Assembly (NCBI GenBank): GCA_021234155.1
Contig: JAJEKV010000270.1
Coordinates: 62,001-126,000 of the forward strand
Direction: 5' to 3'
DNA length: 64,000 bases
From: Isoetes taiwanensis
Taxonomy: Eukaryota; Streptophyta; Lycopodiopsida; Isoetales; Isoetaceae
How positions within the stretch are numbered: position 1 is the first letter of the stretch; every line of letters begins with the position of its first letter. The translations under genes were made by a program, and so were the position numbers. Shown one piece after another: positions 23,301 through 34,347 of this stretch. Under the pieces are notes generated by a model. That model was not told where the DNA came from. It searched no databases and worked only from the letters and a program-made list of their open reading frames with translations.

Positions 23301-24048
23301 ATCTCTTAACTAAAGTGGGAAATGGACCTAGTTATCTCTAACCTAACAAAGCCTCTTAACTACTAGTGTGAAACATCAACTCATTGTAAATGTTAGGTTA
23401 AGTTGATTTTTTGAATTTAACCTAAGTGATTCCTAACAAGTCTAGTGGGAATGTATATCTTCATAATCCGTTAAGTTAGTCTTAACTTAACGACCTTAAT
23501 GGGAAAGCATAATCTCTTTTCGGTTAAGTTAAAAGATAACCAACCGGTTAAATTAACTTAACTTAATGGCGAGTGGGAAATGGCCCTTAGGCTAACTGTC
23601 CTCTGGTTTCACTGCAGGTAACGGGATTTCTTGCTCCTGTTTATGTTTTTCAAATTCGTTCGAGTTTGGATAAGCTTACAAGACTTAGAAATGGAAGAAC
23701 AATGCTGAAGTATCTCTGGACCATTTCATTTGGAATTTTGCTTGTGGTCTAGTTGTTTTTAATATTTGATAAAGATCATTGTATTGCTGACTTTTGCAGA
23801 AATGATATTTAATATTATTGCTCTGATTTTGTAGATCAGTTATCTTATCTTGTATCTATGTCCTTTTTGGAAAAAAGTTTTTATGGTATTCTTTCCACTT
23901 ATTGTCTTACTTTATTAAGAAATGTAACCATGTTATGGCCTAAGTTGAAATACACCTGATTTTCAGCTTAGAGCTGCAAATTGTACCTTGACAAGGTCTT
24001 TGCAAAAGGTCTTGAAAAGGTAGAAGGTCCGTTTGTATGTGTCTAAAG
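20386..24048 (+). other. Diverged upstream relative of the Penelope-related unit, with a MITE
   Basis: Parts of this interval resemble the repeat units further right. An exon-like frame at 21282-21518 (LGESSSKSITSGIG, then NNTASTNQVG) sits where the right unit has an Asn/Ser-rich exon (31008-31316). Text around CCTGCTAGTGACTTAGGCTC (22498) and ACTGCAGGTAACGGGATTTC (23613) matches 25895-25955 and 32320-32385. A 1058-bp MITE splits that similarity. It looks like an older, degenerate copy of the same 5' region. No intact protein is seen. Confidence 0.5.
22529..23586. mobile_element. PIF/Harbinger-type MITE with TTA target duplication
   Basis: It starts GGGTCAATTCCCACT and ends AGTGGGAAATGGCCC, an imperfect 15-bp inverted repeat, flanked on both sides by TTA. 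The uninterrupted sequence in related copies (25905 and 32330, GCTCTTACCC followed by GGCTAACCGTCC) supports the insertion boundaries. The interior is rich in TTAAGTTAAC-type words and a TTA microsatellite, with no transposase, so it is non-autonomous. The 3-bp TTA duplication and G-rich ends are typical of PIF/Harbinger. Confidence 0.8.
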
Positions 24049-27000
24049 GTTTTTTTTTTTTTTTTATTAGAAATACTTAATGATAAAAGCAACTAGGGCA
24101 GATATGTTGCTTTCACTATGTCATAATGGGGCTATGGCTATTTTGAGTAGGTGGACAGAGTTTTGGACTAAAGTAAGAACCCAGGGAGTATGTTTGTATT
24201 ATATATGTTAAAAAAAACCAGTTGGACAATATGTTGGAAATATTGTAGGATAATTACAAGATAATTTTAGGGCTTGGAAGGATGCCCTAAAGAAAATGCA
24301 TAACCAAGACATGCTTCTTGCCGCATCTAAAATTGTTGCCGGATTTGATCCGATGGCACGGATGAATCGTAATTCCTCCAATCCTCGATTTGGCCGCTTT
24401 AATAAGAACATGTGCAAAAAACAGAAGTCCTCAAACTGTATATAAATTAGGGATTTCGTATTGGCATGGGAAGCTATGGGCTGTTAAGCTATGGTCTGGT
24501 TAAGCTTAGGCGTTGTTAAGATGGTGAGGAAGAAAGCAGATCTTAATATCTCTACCAGAAGAGGATTGCGTAAGAAAAAGCTTTGGCAAGTGGAAGAAAA
24601 ACGATCTATGGGTATCATAAAGTCAGAGCCATTAACGTGAGATGCCAAGTGCAAGGAGAATACAAATGATGGAGTTAGCAATGGCAATCCCGAATCGAGA
24701 GTTGGTGTGACCAATAATGATAATCGATCAACTTTGAAGGCAAGGGCATGCTTGGTGACGATGGTGGTATTGCTTGGAATTGCGCACAAAATTGTAGCAA
24801 TCTACAAAGGAACTCCACAAGAACATCTTTGAACAATGATGCAAATGATGGGAGCACTTCCTCAGATCCACCTCAAATAACTCAGTTTAGTCATTCGAAT
24901 GTTATTGTTGTTTTTATGCTGATCTAGAAGGATTTTTCTGATAATACAAAGATGATTTGCATAGCTGGACATTGAATATGCTTAGAACCGGCGGTTGCAT
25001 AGGCTTATAATGTCTGTTACCATGTGTAAATGATATTATTGATAGTTAAATGACTTAATGCTTGATCCCTCTATAATATCTCAGTCTTTTTGTGAGATTG
25101 CATGTGCATTGGAATTTGTTCAGGTATTTAAAGTAGAAATTAATTGTAATTGTTTGTTTGTTGTTGCTAAGCCTGGTTGTGCACCATATTGCTTTAATAT
25201 CATGTAAAGGGGATTGATATCCATATACCGATATGAGCATTTCTTCGTGAAGAAGTTGAGGGCATGTTATTATGACATTTATGGTGATTAAGATTGATGC
25301 ATTTCATTGCATAAAATAAGATCCGTAAAATGTGAGTAAAAAATAGAAATAGGTTTATTATCGACCGGCTGATGCATAAATTTAAGCGTTACATGGCATT
25401 GTGCATGCTCTCTCAGAAGGTGGTTAAAAAACTAATGTTGTATGCTTATATAATGGAAGCTGAAACATACTTAGAGGAGGTATTCGTGATTGCATGATCT
25501 ATTATGCCGCTTTTGATTTTTTGAACATTGTGATAATGGTTAAACTCTTATTGAGTTGCATTAGGTGCTGAAAAAGGGGGCATAGGTGCCTGATATGTAT
25601 AGATAGAGCTTTTGATGTTTATGTTCTTGATCTACGATATGAGAACAAAGTGGTAATTAATGCATTAGCTATTGTATATTGCAATAAATATAGTAAGCTT
25701 TCGGGTGGTCTTTTGAGTGTGTTACTCTTGTGAATATGTATGATGTTGGATTCATAACATGGCCTTAAAACAAAATGCATAGGCTTTGCTGATAATAATT
25801 ATGGGCTTTTTCCACACAGAAATTTTTTAGTATTTACTGATTGCAAGCAGTGTGAAGGGGAATAACCTTAGAGGACCCCATGACACCTGCTAGTAGCTTA
25901 GGCTCTTACCCATGAATTTGGCTAACCGTCCTTTGGTTCTACTGCAGGTAACAGGGTCCTCTACTCTCTGTTTTGCTTTCTTTTTATTAAGGAGCTAGTA
26001 TTATGACCGTTTGGCTGGAACATACAGTGTAAAATGGTATACATTTACATGAATAATATATTCGTGATAACGGTAATGTACTTTCTTATAATATCTGTTA
26101 AGAGGATTATTATGCTGATACACATTTGTATTATTGCTGTTATGAAATTCCAGTGATTACTTATATTAATATATGAATGTATTGTTAATTTGACCTTGTC
26201 TATGTCTTAAGTCATAGGCACCTATATGACTTAAGAACTGCTTATTGATGCTTGTTTTTCAAGTATGATGGTTTGGGTTAACCAGACCACAAGGTTTTTG
26301 TATTTTGTCTTCAGTATATTGGTTTTACCAATATCATAGATAATGGTCGTATATTCAGGTGTTAAACTATTTACTAAAGTTTTGTATCTCATAGGAAAAT
26401 GGCAAAGGAGATGAATTGGATGGCAACAATTATTGGATTAAGGAGCCGTCTTCTTTGAATTATGACAAATGTAATGTTCTCAGCCCAAGTGTTGCAGTTC
26501 AGACCATTTTGTGGTGTATTAGAAACAAGGAAATTCATGCTTGTATTACGTTTAAGGAAATTAACCTGCTGGATAAGAATATGTCACCGTAAAGTTTACC
26601 ATTTGATGAAGAAAGTAAATTTTGAATTTTCAAAGTGCAAAGACATTTTGGCCAGCACATATGATAATATGATGACTGTTCTCTACCAAAGAACTTGTCT
26701 TGAAGATGATGCTGCTAAAAAGTTTATGGTAGCTATTACAGCCCTTGAAGCAGCTAATAATGTTATTCCATCTTTGGGACCAGAGGATGACAGTGTGCAA
26801 CATCTGGAAGAACACAATAATACAGATTTTGAGGATGCTTTATTTTCGGATAAAGACCTTATTGATGAGGACTATGGAATTATGAATGTCGCTGATAATG
26901 ATGGAACTGCCACTGAGCAAAAAGCAACAGATGATAATTTGGAAGAAAGCGTACCAGTGCTAACTCTTTCCAATTCCACTCTCTTCCCTATTATTACGGA

Positions 27001-27877
27001 ACAAACTGTGGAATCATATTCTATTGTGCATCAGCATGCCATTTGGAAAAGTCAAAATTTTGGTGCATTGGCACCTATTGACTTGGAGACTTGGATTGTG
27101 CTTGTGGGGGTTTCTAAGGAAGAAATTGCTGATGCAAAAAATGCTGCCATCAAACTGGAAAAAACTTTCAATGTGCTAGACATCCAAGTACCATTTAAAA
27201 TGGACTTCTTTGACCAAGTATGTCTCAAGGAAACACTTATCCAAATTGGACAAAAGGGACATATGGCTTTCCCAAATATCAGACGTGATGATTATTACCT
27301 CAAAAGAATTTGGAGATCACACTGCCCATATTTTATGTGCAAATGTGAGAAGAACAAATTCAACAAAAGAAAGAATGAGGAAGCTTGCCATTGTGGGATT
27401 ATTTGGTTTGATCAAGGTATGTGGTATCTGCTTAACCATATGGAGGAGTTATATCCCAATACATCTCCAATGATGAAAATGGTGACATTTTCAAAGCTAT
27501 TAAACAATGAAATGAGACCAGCAGTGATTGCTTTGATCTCCTACCTGAATGTGAGAAAAACAATGCTAGATATGGCCGTTATGTATGCACTGGAACCTGA
27601 GAAAGGCTTGAAAGTTCTTTTTGGTAATCACAAAATGGCTGATATAGCTGAAAAAAATGATTAAACCTGTGTCATTTCTGAAATTTCATAATCCCAAGAG
27701 CAGGAATATCTTCAGTAATAGGGCAAGCTCAAGTAACAGCAGTATTACTAATCCAGGAGGATTGGGGACTCCCAGATTGGCTCCAAGAGTTACTTATGAT
27801 CCTAAAGCCAATTCTGGCACTGTGGATACTTGTATTACACCCACAGCTAATAATGCTATCCGGATGAACAGCGCTGA
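24049..27877 (+). repeat. Long direct repeat, left copy (5' region plus ORF1)
   Basis: This 3.8-kb segment is repeated at 30479-34333 in the same orientation. Both copies start with a T run and ATTAGAAATACTTAATG and contain an Asn/Ser-rich exon, an intron-like AT-rich part and ORF1. Between them lies the reverse transcriptase gene, so the order is repeat, RT, repeat. Penelope-like elements commonly show such partial tandem copies (pseudo-LTRs). Parts of 1 kb are almost identical, while 27480-27740 is clearly diverged. Confidence 0.9.
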
Positions 27878-27976
27878 AAATATTGATGAATATTCCATAA
27901 CTAAAGGTGGAAATTATATGGTGTCACTTGAGAATAACACACCTAATCAGCTGGATTATGTGGAGGAGTCCATTTA
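26395..27976 (+). pseudogene. ORF1 protein of the Penelope-related element, left copy
   Basis: The exon starts after TCATAG at 26394. The protein has an acidic middle (FEDALFSDKDLIDEDYGIMN), then APIDLETWIVLVGVSKEEIA and DYYLKRIWRSHCPYFMCKCE followed by ...CHCG, a possible zinc-binding cluster. It ends with a Ser/Asn/Pro-rich tail (NSSITNPGGLGTPRLAPRV), closing at 27976. Compared with the right copy it lacks 33 bp near 26590, has altered CTG codons near 26450, and an extra A in a run at 27651-27657 shifts the frame before the tail. It is not a reverse transcriptase and I do not recognise its family. Its place upstream of the RT suggests a structural or nucleic-acid-binding ORF1; that is inference. 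Confidence 0.6.
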
Positions 27977-28278
27977 AATATAGCTATGGTTGAATGACTT
28001 TATACGTGGCAAATATGCCAGGAATTTTGAAGTTACAGAAGTTTTGTTAGGCATTATCTGTCAATATGATGCATTGGCAGTGCCATTAATTCTGTAATCA
28101 TCCAATATAAGTAATAATGAAATTTTCTGGAACATGTGGACTAGACTACATAATTGTGAGCAGTGGATGCTATTTGTATTGTTGATTATATGCTTGCTAA
28201 CGGCATTGTCATCACTATTGCTCATAGCCATATTGTTTGGATAAAACAATTGTAACAATTTGCTGTCATGTGATACAG

Positions 28279-30334
28279 GTACACAACAGGTGTAGGACTA
28301 TTATCAAGGATTGCAATAATTATAAACATTTGGTTTCTACAAGTGAGGAAAAGGATACCAAAATTATTCACGCAACCTTCTTTGCCAAAGAGATGGAAAA
28401 ATTCAGCATAAAAGAGATTTTCCTGAGAGTACTTGAAGAAACACTACAAGACAGAGGTACTGCTCTTGTTCAAAAGACTACTTTTTCATGGAATTACATT
28501 AAGCAAATCAAAGACATGGTCTACAAACCTTGTAGTGTGTTTTCTGATGGAGCAAACATTAAATGCCCTTGCAATAATCCTAATATGGCCAGATTTATAG
28601 ATAAAGACATTGGACATGTTAGAACAACCAGTATTGATATTATTCATTCTCCAAAGCTGAGAAAAGCATTTGCCCATGGATTGAACCATATTCCAGATCA
28701 CTCTTTTAGTGTACAGGAATTTATGGAGGATTTTGAAACACTTTGTGTGCAATTTTTCCAAGTACACAAATTTGAGTTATGTGATTTAACCAATGAGGAC
28801 ATCATAGGCATAAGCATGCTACTGCAAAAACTTGCTCACGCGGAGATTGTAGATTTCAAAAGAAAATTACCTCCAAAAAGATATCTCTGGAATGATATGG
28901 AGGTCAAGAAGAATATAGTTTGGCTGAATGAGAACTTGTATGTAGCTGGGCTGGACAAAGCAGCTAATAATGCATCTTTTATTTGTCAAAGGCATATTGT
29001 TGACATGGCAATGAGCAGGCTTAATAGTGAGGATTTTGAGAAATGTGAAAATTCACCTACAGAAATAAAGATTACTTGCAAAAACAATATTGCTGACTTT
29101 CTTAACGGACAGGGGACTAGCAGCAGCAAATTGCCATACCTAATGGCTACATTTAAAGCACATAAGAATGAGTACAGGTGGCTTACAAATGCGCATGCTA
29201 CTATTTTCTCAGAAGTGGCTTCTATACTCGCTGCCATACTATATAATTTCATCGAAGTATGGCCAAAGGTGTGCTTTAGGCTGACAGCAAACATAAGGAT
29301 GTTGTATCCTAAAAAGATTAATGCGTGCTGGATGATCAGTTCTATGTATGATAGGGTATTAAACTTACCTATCAAGATACATGATGTATTTGCAGCGGAC
29401 ATTACAAAATGCTATGAGAATATTCCACTTGTTGGAGAAGACGGAATTATTTGTATTTTAGAGGAAGTTGCAGACCTTGTATGGGAACATATGATGGAAG
29501 GTGAGCGACTATTTGATCTTTTAGTAAAAGAAAAGAATGGTAAAACCAAAGTAAAATGGGCTAGAAATGCCCAGGACAAAGAAAATTGTAGCTGGATGCA
29601 CATTCCACGGATGAAATTTAAAAATATGAATAGCTGGCTGTTGAGCAATTGCTTTCTACAAATGGGCAATAATATATGGAGACAAAAGAAAGGGATCCCA
29701 ATGGGTTTTGCATGCAGCCCGGCGTGGTGCAATCTCTATCTCGCTTGGCATGAATTGAGATTTATTTTCAAGCTAGCACGGGATAAAAGGTATCGTGATA
29801 TTGAAAGGTTCCAATTTGCTGCCAGATACATAGATGACCTAAATATTATAAATGGTGGCGTACTTAATGAATTCTTCAATGCTGATGAACTAGTCAACAT
29901 TTACAATCTTGAACATTTGGGGAGTGTACATGATGCATAAAGGTACGAATCAAATGTTGGGAATGAAATGTGATTTCCTAAACCTGACCATTGAAGTTGA
30001 AGACTATGGAAGGGGCACATTCAAACTGTCCAGATTTGATAAAATAAGCAAGTTACCCTTTAGGGCCAATAAATTCATAAAAGCCGAGAGTTGTCGGCCG
30101 TATGGTCAAGCTTCTAAGGTAATTGTGTCGCAGATTGTGCCTTATGTATATGCTCACTCGAACGCTATTAATGCTGCACTAGACTTGGCAAATCTCATGT
30201 ATGCATTTTACAACAATGTTTTTTGCATGGCTGATATTAAGAAAAATGTTATGAATGTCTTGCAAAACGAACAGTTTCCAGGAACATTGTATAACGTTGC
30301 AGACATGATTCGTGTGTTAAATACGTTGTGGTAA
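28279..30334 (+). pseudogene. Penelope-related reverse transcriptase, one frameshift
   Basis: The frame is open from an acceptor near 28278 to 29940, then continues one frame over from 29909 to 30334 (~690 codons). In order: a Cys block (IKCPCNNPNMARFIDKD, GHVRTTSIDIIHSP), a linker with HGLNHIPDHSF, an RT lead with LPYLMATFKAHKNEYRWLT, motif A FAADITKCYENIPL, motif B KKGIPMGFACSPAWCNLYLA and the catalytic ARYIDDLNIING. After the frameshift come CDFLNLTIEVEDYG, LSRFDKISKLPFRANKFIK and VIVSQIVPYVYAHSN, ending EQFPGTLYNVADMI. The YIDD box, GIPMG block and K.HK lead place it near Penelope-like RTs, whose closest relative is telomerase. No GIY-YIG endonuclease is seen. A single indel near 29905-29935 is the only break. 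Confidence 0.8.
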
Positions 30335-30478
30335 TTTGCACCTGATAGTTTAATTAAGCGACATAGGTGGGGTAAGGCCTTGGGAGCAGCAAGGTCTTAC
30401 TCCCCTTGTTGCTTCCAAAAGTAAGTTCCTTTGTGATACAGGGATATTTTGGGCCTTCCTGACCTACGGTAGGAGGCA

Positions 30479-33400
30479 GGTTTTTTTATTAGAAATACTT
30501 AATGATAAAAGCAACTAGGGCAGATATGTTGCTTTCACTATGTCATAATGGGGCTATGGCTATTTTGAGTAGGTGGACAGAGTTTTGGACTAAAGTAAGA
30601 ACCCAGGGAGTATGTTTGTATTATATATGTTAAAAAAAACCAGTTGGACAATATGTTGGAAATATTGTAGGATAATTACAAGATAATTTTAGGGCTTGGA
30701 AGGATGCCCTAAAGAAAATGCATAACCGCACATGCTTCTTGCCGTACGAAAATTGTTGCTGGATTTGATCCGATGGCACAGATGAATCGTAATTCCTCCA
30801 ATCCTCAGATTTCGGGCTGTCGGTAATAAGAACATGTGCAAAAAACAGGAAGTCCTCAAATCTGTATATAAATTAGGGATTTCGTATTGGCATGGGAAGC
30901 TATGGCCGGTTAAGCTATGGCTGGTTAAGCTTAGGCAGTGTTAAGATGGTGAGGAAGAAAGGAGATCTTAATATCTCTACCAGGAAGAGGATTGCAGAAG
31001 AAAAACTTTGGCAAGTGAAAGAAAAAAGATCTATGGGTATCATAAAGCTGTAGCCATTAACAGAGATGCCAGTAGCAAGGAGAATACAAATGATGGAGTT
31101 AGAAATGGCAATCTGAATACTGAGAGAGTTGGTGTGACCAATAATGATAATCTGATCAACTTTGAAGGCAAGGGCATGCTTGGTGACGATGGTGGTATTG
31201 CTGGAATTACTGCACAAAATTGTAGCAATCTACAAAGGAACTCCAGCAACATGCTGAACAATGATGCAAATGATGGGAGCAGACCTCCAGATCCACCTCA
31301 AATAACTCAGGTTTAGTCATTCGAATGTTATTGTTGTTTTTATGCTGATCTAGAAGGATTTTTACAGTAATACAGCATGATTTGCATAGCTGGACATTGA
31401 ATATGCTTAGAACTGGCGGTTGCATAGGCTTATAATGCTGTTACCATGTGTAAATCTGATATTATTGATAGTTAAATGACTTAATGCTTGATCCCTCTAT
31501 AATATCTCAGTCTTTTTTGTGAGATTGCATGTGCATTGGAATTTGTTCAGGTATTTAAAGTAGAAATTAATTGTAATTGTTCTGTTTGTTGTTGCTAAGC
31601 TGGTTGTGCACCATATTGCCGAATATCATGTAAAGGGGATTGATATCCATATACTGATATGAGCATTTCTTACTGCAAGAAGTTGAGGGCATGTTATTAT
31701 GACATTTATGGTGATTAAGATTGATGCATTTCATTGCATAAAATAAGATCTGGTAAAATGTGAGTAAAAAATAGAAATAGGTTTATTACTGACTGCTGAT
31801 GCATAAATTTAACTGTTACATGGCATTGTGCATGCTCTCTGTAAGCAGGGTTAAAAAACGAATGTTGTATGCTTATATAATGGAAGCTGAAACATACTTA
31901 GAGGAGGTATTCGTGATTGCATGATCTATTATGCTGCTTGATTTTTTGAACATTGTGATAATGGTTAAACTCTTATTGGAGTTGCATTAGGCTGCTGAAA
32001 ACAGGGCATAGGTGCTGATATGTATAGATAGAGCTTTTTGATGTTTATGTTACTGATCTACAGTATTATGAGAACAAAGTGGTAATTAATGCATTAGCTA
32101 TTGTATATTGCAGTAAATATAGTAAGCTTTCAGGTGGTCTTTTGAGTGTGTTACTCTTGTGAATATGTATGATGCTGGATTCATAACATGGCCTTAAAAC
32201 AAAATGCATAGGCTTTGCTGATAATAATTATGGGCTTTTTCCACAGTAAAATTTTTTAGTATTTACTGATTGCAAGCAGTGTGAAGGGGGATAACCTTAG
32301 AGGACCCCATGACACCTGCTAGTAGCTTAGGCTCTTACCCATGAATTTGGCTAACCGTCCTTTGGTTCTACTGCAGGTAACAGGGTCCTCTACTCTCTGT
32401 TTTGCTTTCTTTTTATTAAGGAGCTAGTATTATGACCGTTTGGCTGGAACATACAGTGTAAAATGGTATACATTTACATGAATAATATATTCGTGATAAC
32501 GGTAATGTACTTTCTTATAATATCTGTTAAGAGGATTATTATGCTGATACACATTTGTATTATTGCTGTTATGAAATTCCAGTGATTACTTATATTAATA
32601 TATGAATGTATTGTTAATTTGACCTTGTCTATGTCTTAAGTCATAGGCACCTATATGACTTAAGAACTGCTTATTGATGCTTGTTTTTCAAGTATGATGG
32701 TTTGGGTTAACCAGACCACAAGGTTTTTGTATTTTGTCTTCAGTATATTGGTTTTACCAATATCATAGATAATGGTCGTATATTCAGGTGTTAAACTATT
32801 TACTAAAGTTTTGTATCTCATAGGAAAATGGCAAAGGAGATGAATTGGATGGCAACAATTATTGGATTAAGGAGCTGGTGCTGCTGAATTATGACAAATG
32901 TAATGTTCTCAGCCCAAGTGTTGCAGTTCAGACCATTTTGGGGTGTATTAGAAACAAGGAAATTCATGCTTGGATTACGTTTAAGGAAATTAACCTGCTG
33001 GATAAGAATATGTCACCTGTTACACATTTGGGATTTAGTGGCTGGTTTAAAGTTTACCATTTGATGAAGAAAGTAAATTTTGAATTTTCAAAGTGCAAAG
33101 ACATTTTGGCCAGCACATATGATAATATGATGACTGTTCTCTACCAAAGAACTTGTCTTGAAGATGATGCTGCTAAAAAGTTTATGGTAGCTATTACAGC
33201 CCTTGAAGCAGCTAATAATGTTATTCCATCTTTGGGACCAGAGGATGACAGTGTGCAACATCTGGAAGAACACAATAATACAGATTTTGAGGATGCTTTA
33301 TTTTCGGATAAAGACCTTATTGATGAGGACTATGGAATTATGAATGTCGCTGATAATGATGGAACTGCCACTGAGCAAAAAGCAACAGATGATAATTTGG

Positions 33401-34333
33401 AAGAAAGCGTACCAGTGCTAACTCTTTCCAATTCCACTCTCTTCCCTATTATTACGGAACAAACTGTGGAATCATATTCTATTGTGCATCAGCATGCCAT
33501 TTGGAAAAGTCAAAATTTTGGTGCATTGGCACCTATTGACTTGGAGACTTGGATTGTGCTTGTGGGGGTTTCTAAGGAAGAAATTGCTGATGCAAAAAAT
33601 GCTGCCATCAAACTCGAAAAAACTTTCAATGTGCTAGACATCCAAGTACCATTTAAAATGGACTTCTTTGACCAAGTATGTCTCAAGGAAACACTTATCC
33701 AAATTGGACAAAAGGGACATATGGCTTTCCCAAATATCGACGCGGATGATTATTACCTCAAAAGAATTTGGAGATCACACTGCCCATATTTTATGTGCAA
33801 ATGTGAGAAGAACAAATTCAACAAAAGAAAGAATGAGGAAACTTGCCATTGTGGGATTATTTGGTTTGATCAAGGTATGTGGTATCTGCTTAACCATATG
33901 GAGGAGTTATATCCCAATACATCTCCAATGATGAAAATGGTGACCTTTTCAAAGCTACTAAACAAAGAAATGAGACCAGCAGTGATTGCTTACATCTCTT
34001 ATCTGAATGTAAGAAAAACTATGCTAGACATGGCTGTGATGTATGCACTGGAACCTCAGAAATGTTTGAAAGTACATTTTGGTAACCACAAAATGGCAGA
34101 TATAGCAGAAAAAATGATTAAACCTGTGTCATTTCTGAAATATCATAATCCCAAGAGCAGAAGTATTTACAGCAATAAATCAAGTTCAAGTAACAGCAGT
34201 GTTACTAATCCAGGAGGATTGGGGACTCCCAGATTGGCTCCAAGAGTTACTTATGATCCTAAAGCCAATTCTGGCACTGTGGATACTTGTATTACACCCA
34301 CAGCTAATAATGCTATCCGGATGAACAGCGCTG
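30479..34333 (+). repeat. Long direct repeat, right copy (5' region plus ORF1)
   Basis: This is the partner of 24049-27877. The copy is cut at 34333 inside the ORF1 tail (after ATGAACAGCGCTG) and joined directly to the end of a ~220-bp array unit (GTTCTGTAGTCTAGTGTCCG). The join shares CTG with both parents, a possible microhomology. In the 5' part, differences from the left copy cluster at CAG and CTG words. Confidence 0.9.
31008..31316 (+). CDS. Asn/Ser-rich 5' exon of the Penelope-related unit
   Basis: The frame reads KAVAINRDASSKENTNDGVR, LNTERVGVTNNDNLINFEG and SRPPDPPQITQ and then meets GTTTAG, a possible donor. The left unit has the same sequence near 24600-24880, but its frame is broken by several changes at CAG/CTG words. 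The protein is low-complexity and hydrophilic with no recognised domain. It could be an N-terminal exon of ORF1, since a long intron-like AT-rich stretch separates the two. Confidence 0.4.
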   Translation: MASERKKIYGYHKAVAINRDASSKENTNDGVRNGNLNTERVGVTNNDNLINFEGKGMLGDDGGIAGITAQNCSNLQRNSSNMLNNDANDGSRPPDPPQITQV

Positions 34334-34347
34334 GTTCTGTAGTCTAG
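32824..34347 (+). CDS. ORF1 protein of the Penelope-related element, right copy, 3'-truncated
   Basis: The frame is open for ~500 codons from the acceptor TCATAG at 32823 to a stop at 34347. It begins ENGKGDELDGNNYWIKELVL and keeps VTHLGFSGWFKVYHLMKK, which the left copy has lost. The acidic middle, the HCPYFMCKCE...CHCG cluster and the Ser/Asn-rich tail follow. The last codons (GSVV) derive from the fused array sequence, not from the element. Between 33930 and 34110 about two thirds of the differences from the left copy are synonymous, a sign that the protein was under purifying selection when the copies diverged. The family is not recognised. Confidence 0.65.
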   Translation, partial: ENGKGDELDGNNYWIKELVLLNYDKCNVLSPSVAVQTILGCIRNKEIHAWITFKEINLLDKNMSPVTHLGFSGWFKVYHLMKKVNFEFSKCKDILASTYDNMMTVLYQRTCLEDDAAKKFMVAITALEAANNVIPSLGPEDDSVQHLEEHNNTDFEDALFSDKDLIDEDYGIMNVADNDGTATEQKATDDNLEESVPVLTLSNSTLFPIITEQTVESYSIVHQHAIWKSQNFGALAPIDLETWIVLVGVSKEEIADAKNAAIKLEKTFNVLDIQVPFKMDFFDQVCLKETLIQIGQKGHMAFPNIDADDYYLKRIWRSHCPYFMCKCEKNKFNKRKNEETCHCGIIWFDQGMWYLLNHMEELYPNTSPMMKMVTFSKLLNKEMRPAVIAYISYLNVRKTMLDMAVMYALEPQKCLKVHFGNHKMADIAEKMIKPVSFLKYHNPKSRSIYSNKSSSSNSSVTNPGGLGTPRLAPRVTYDPKANSGTVDTCITPTANNAIRMNSAGSVV

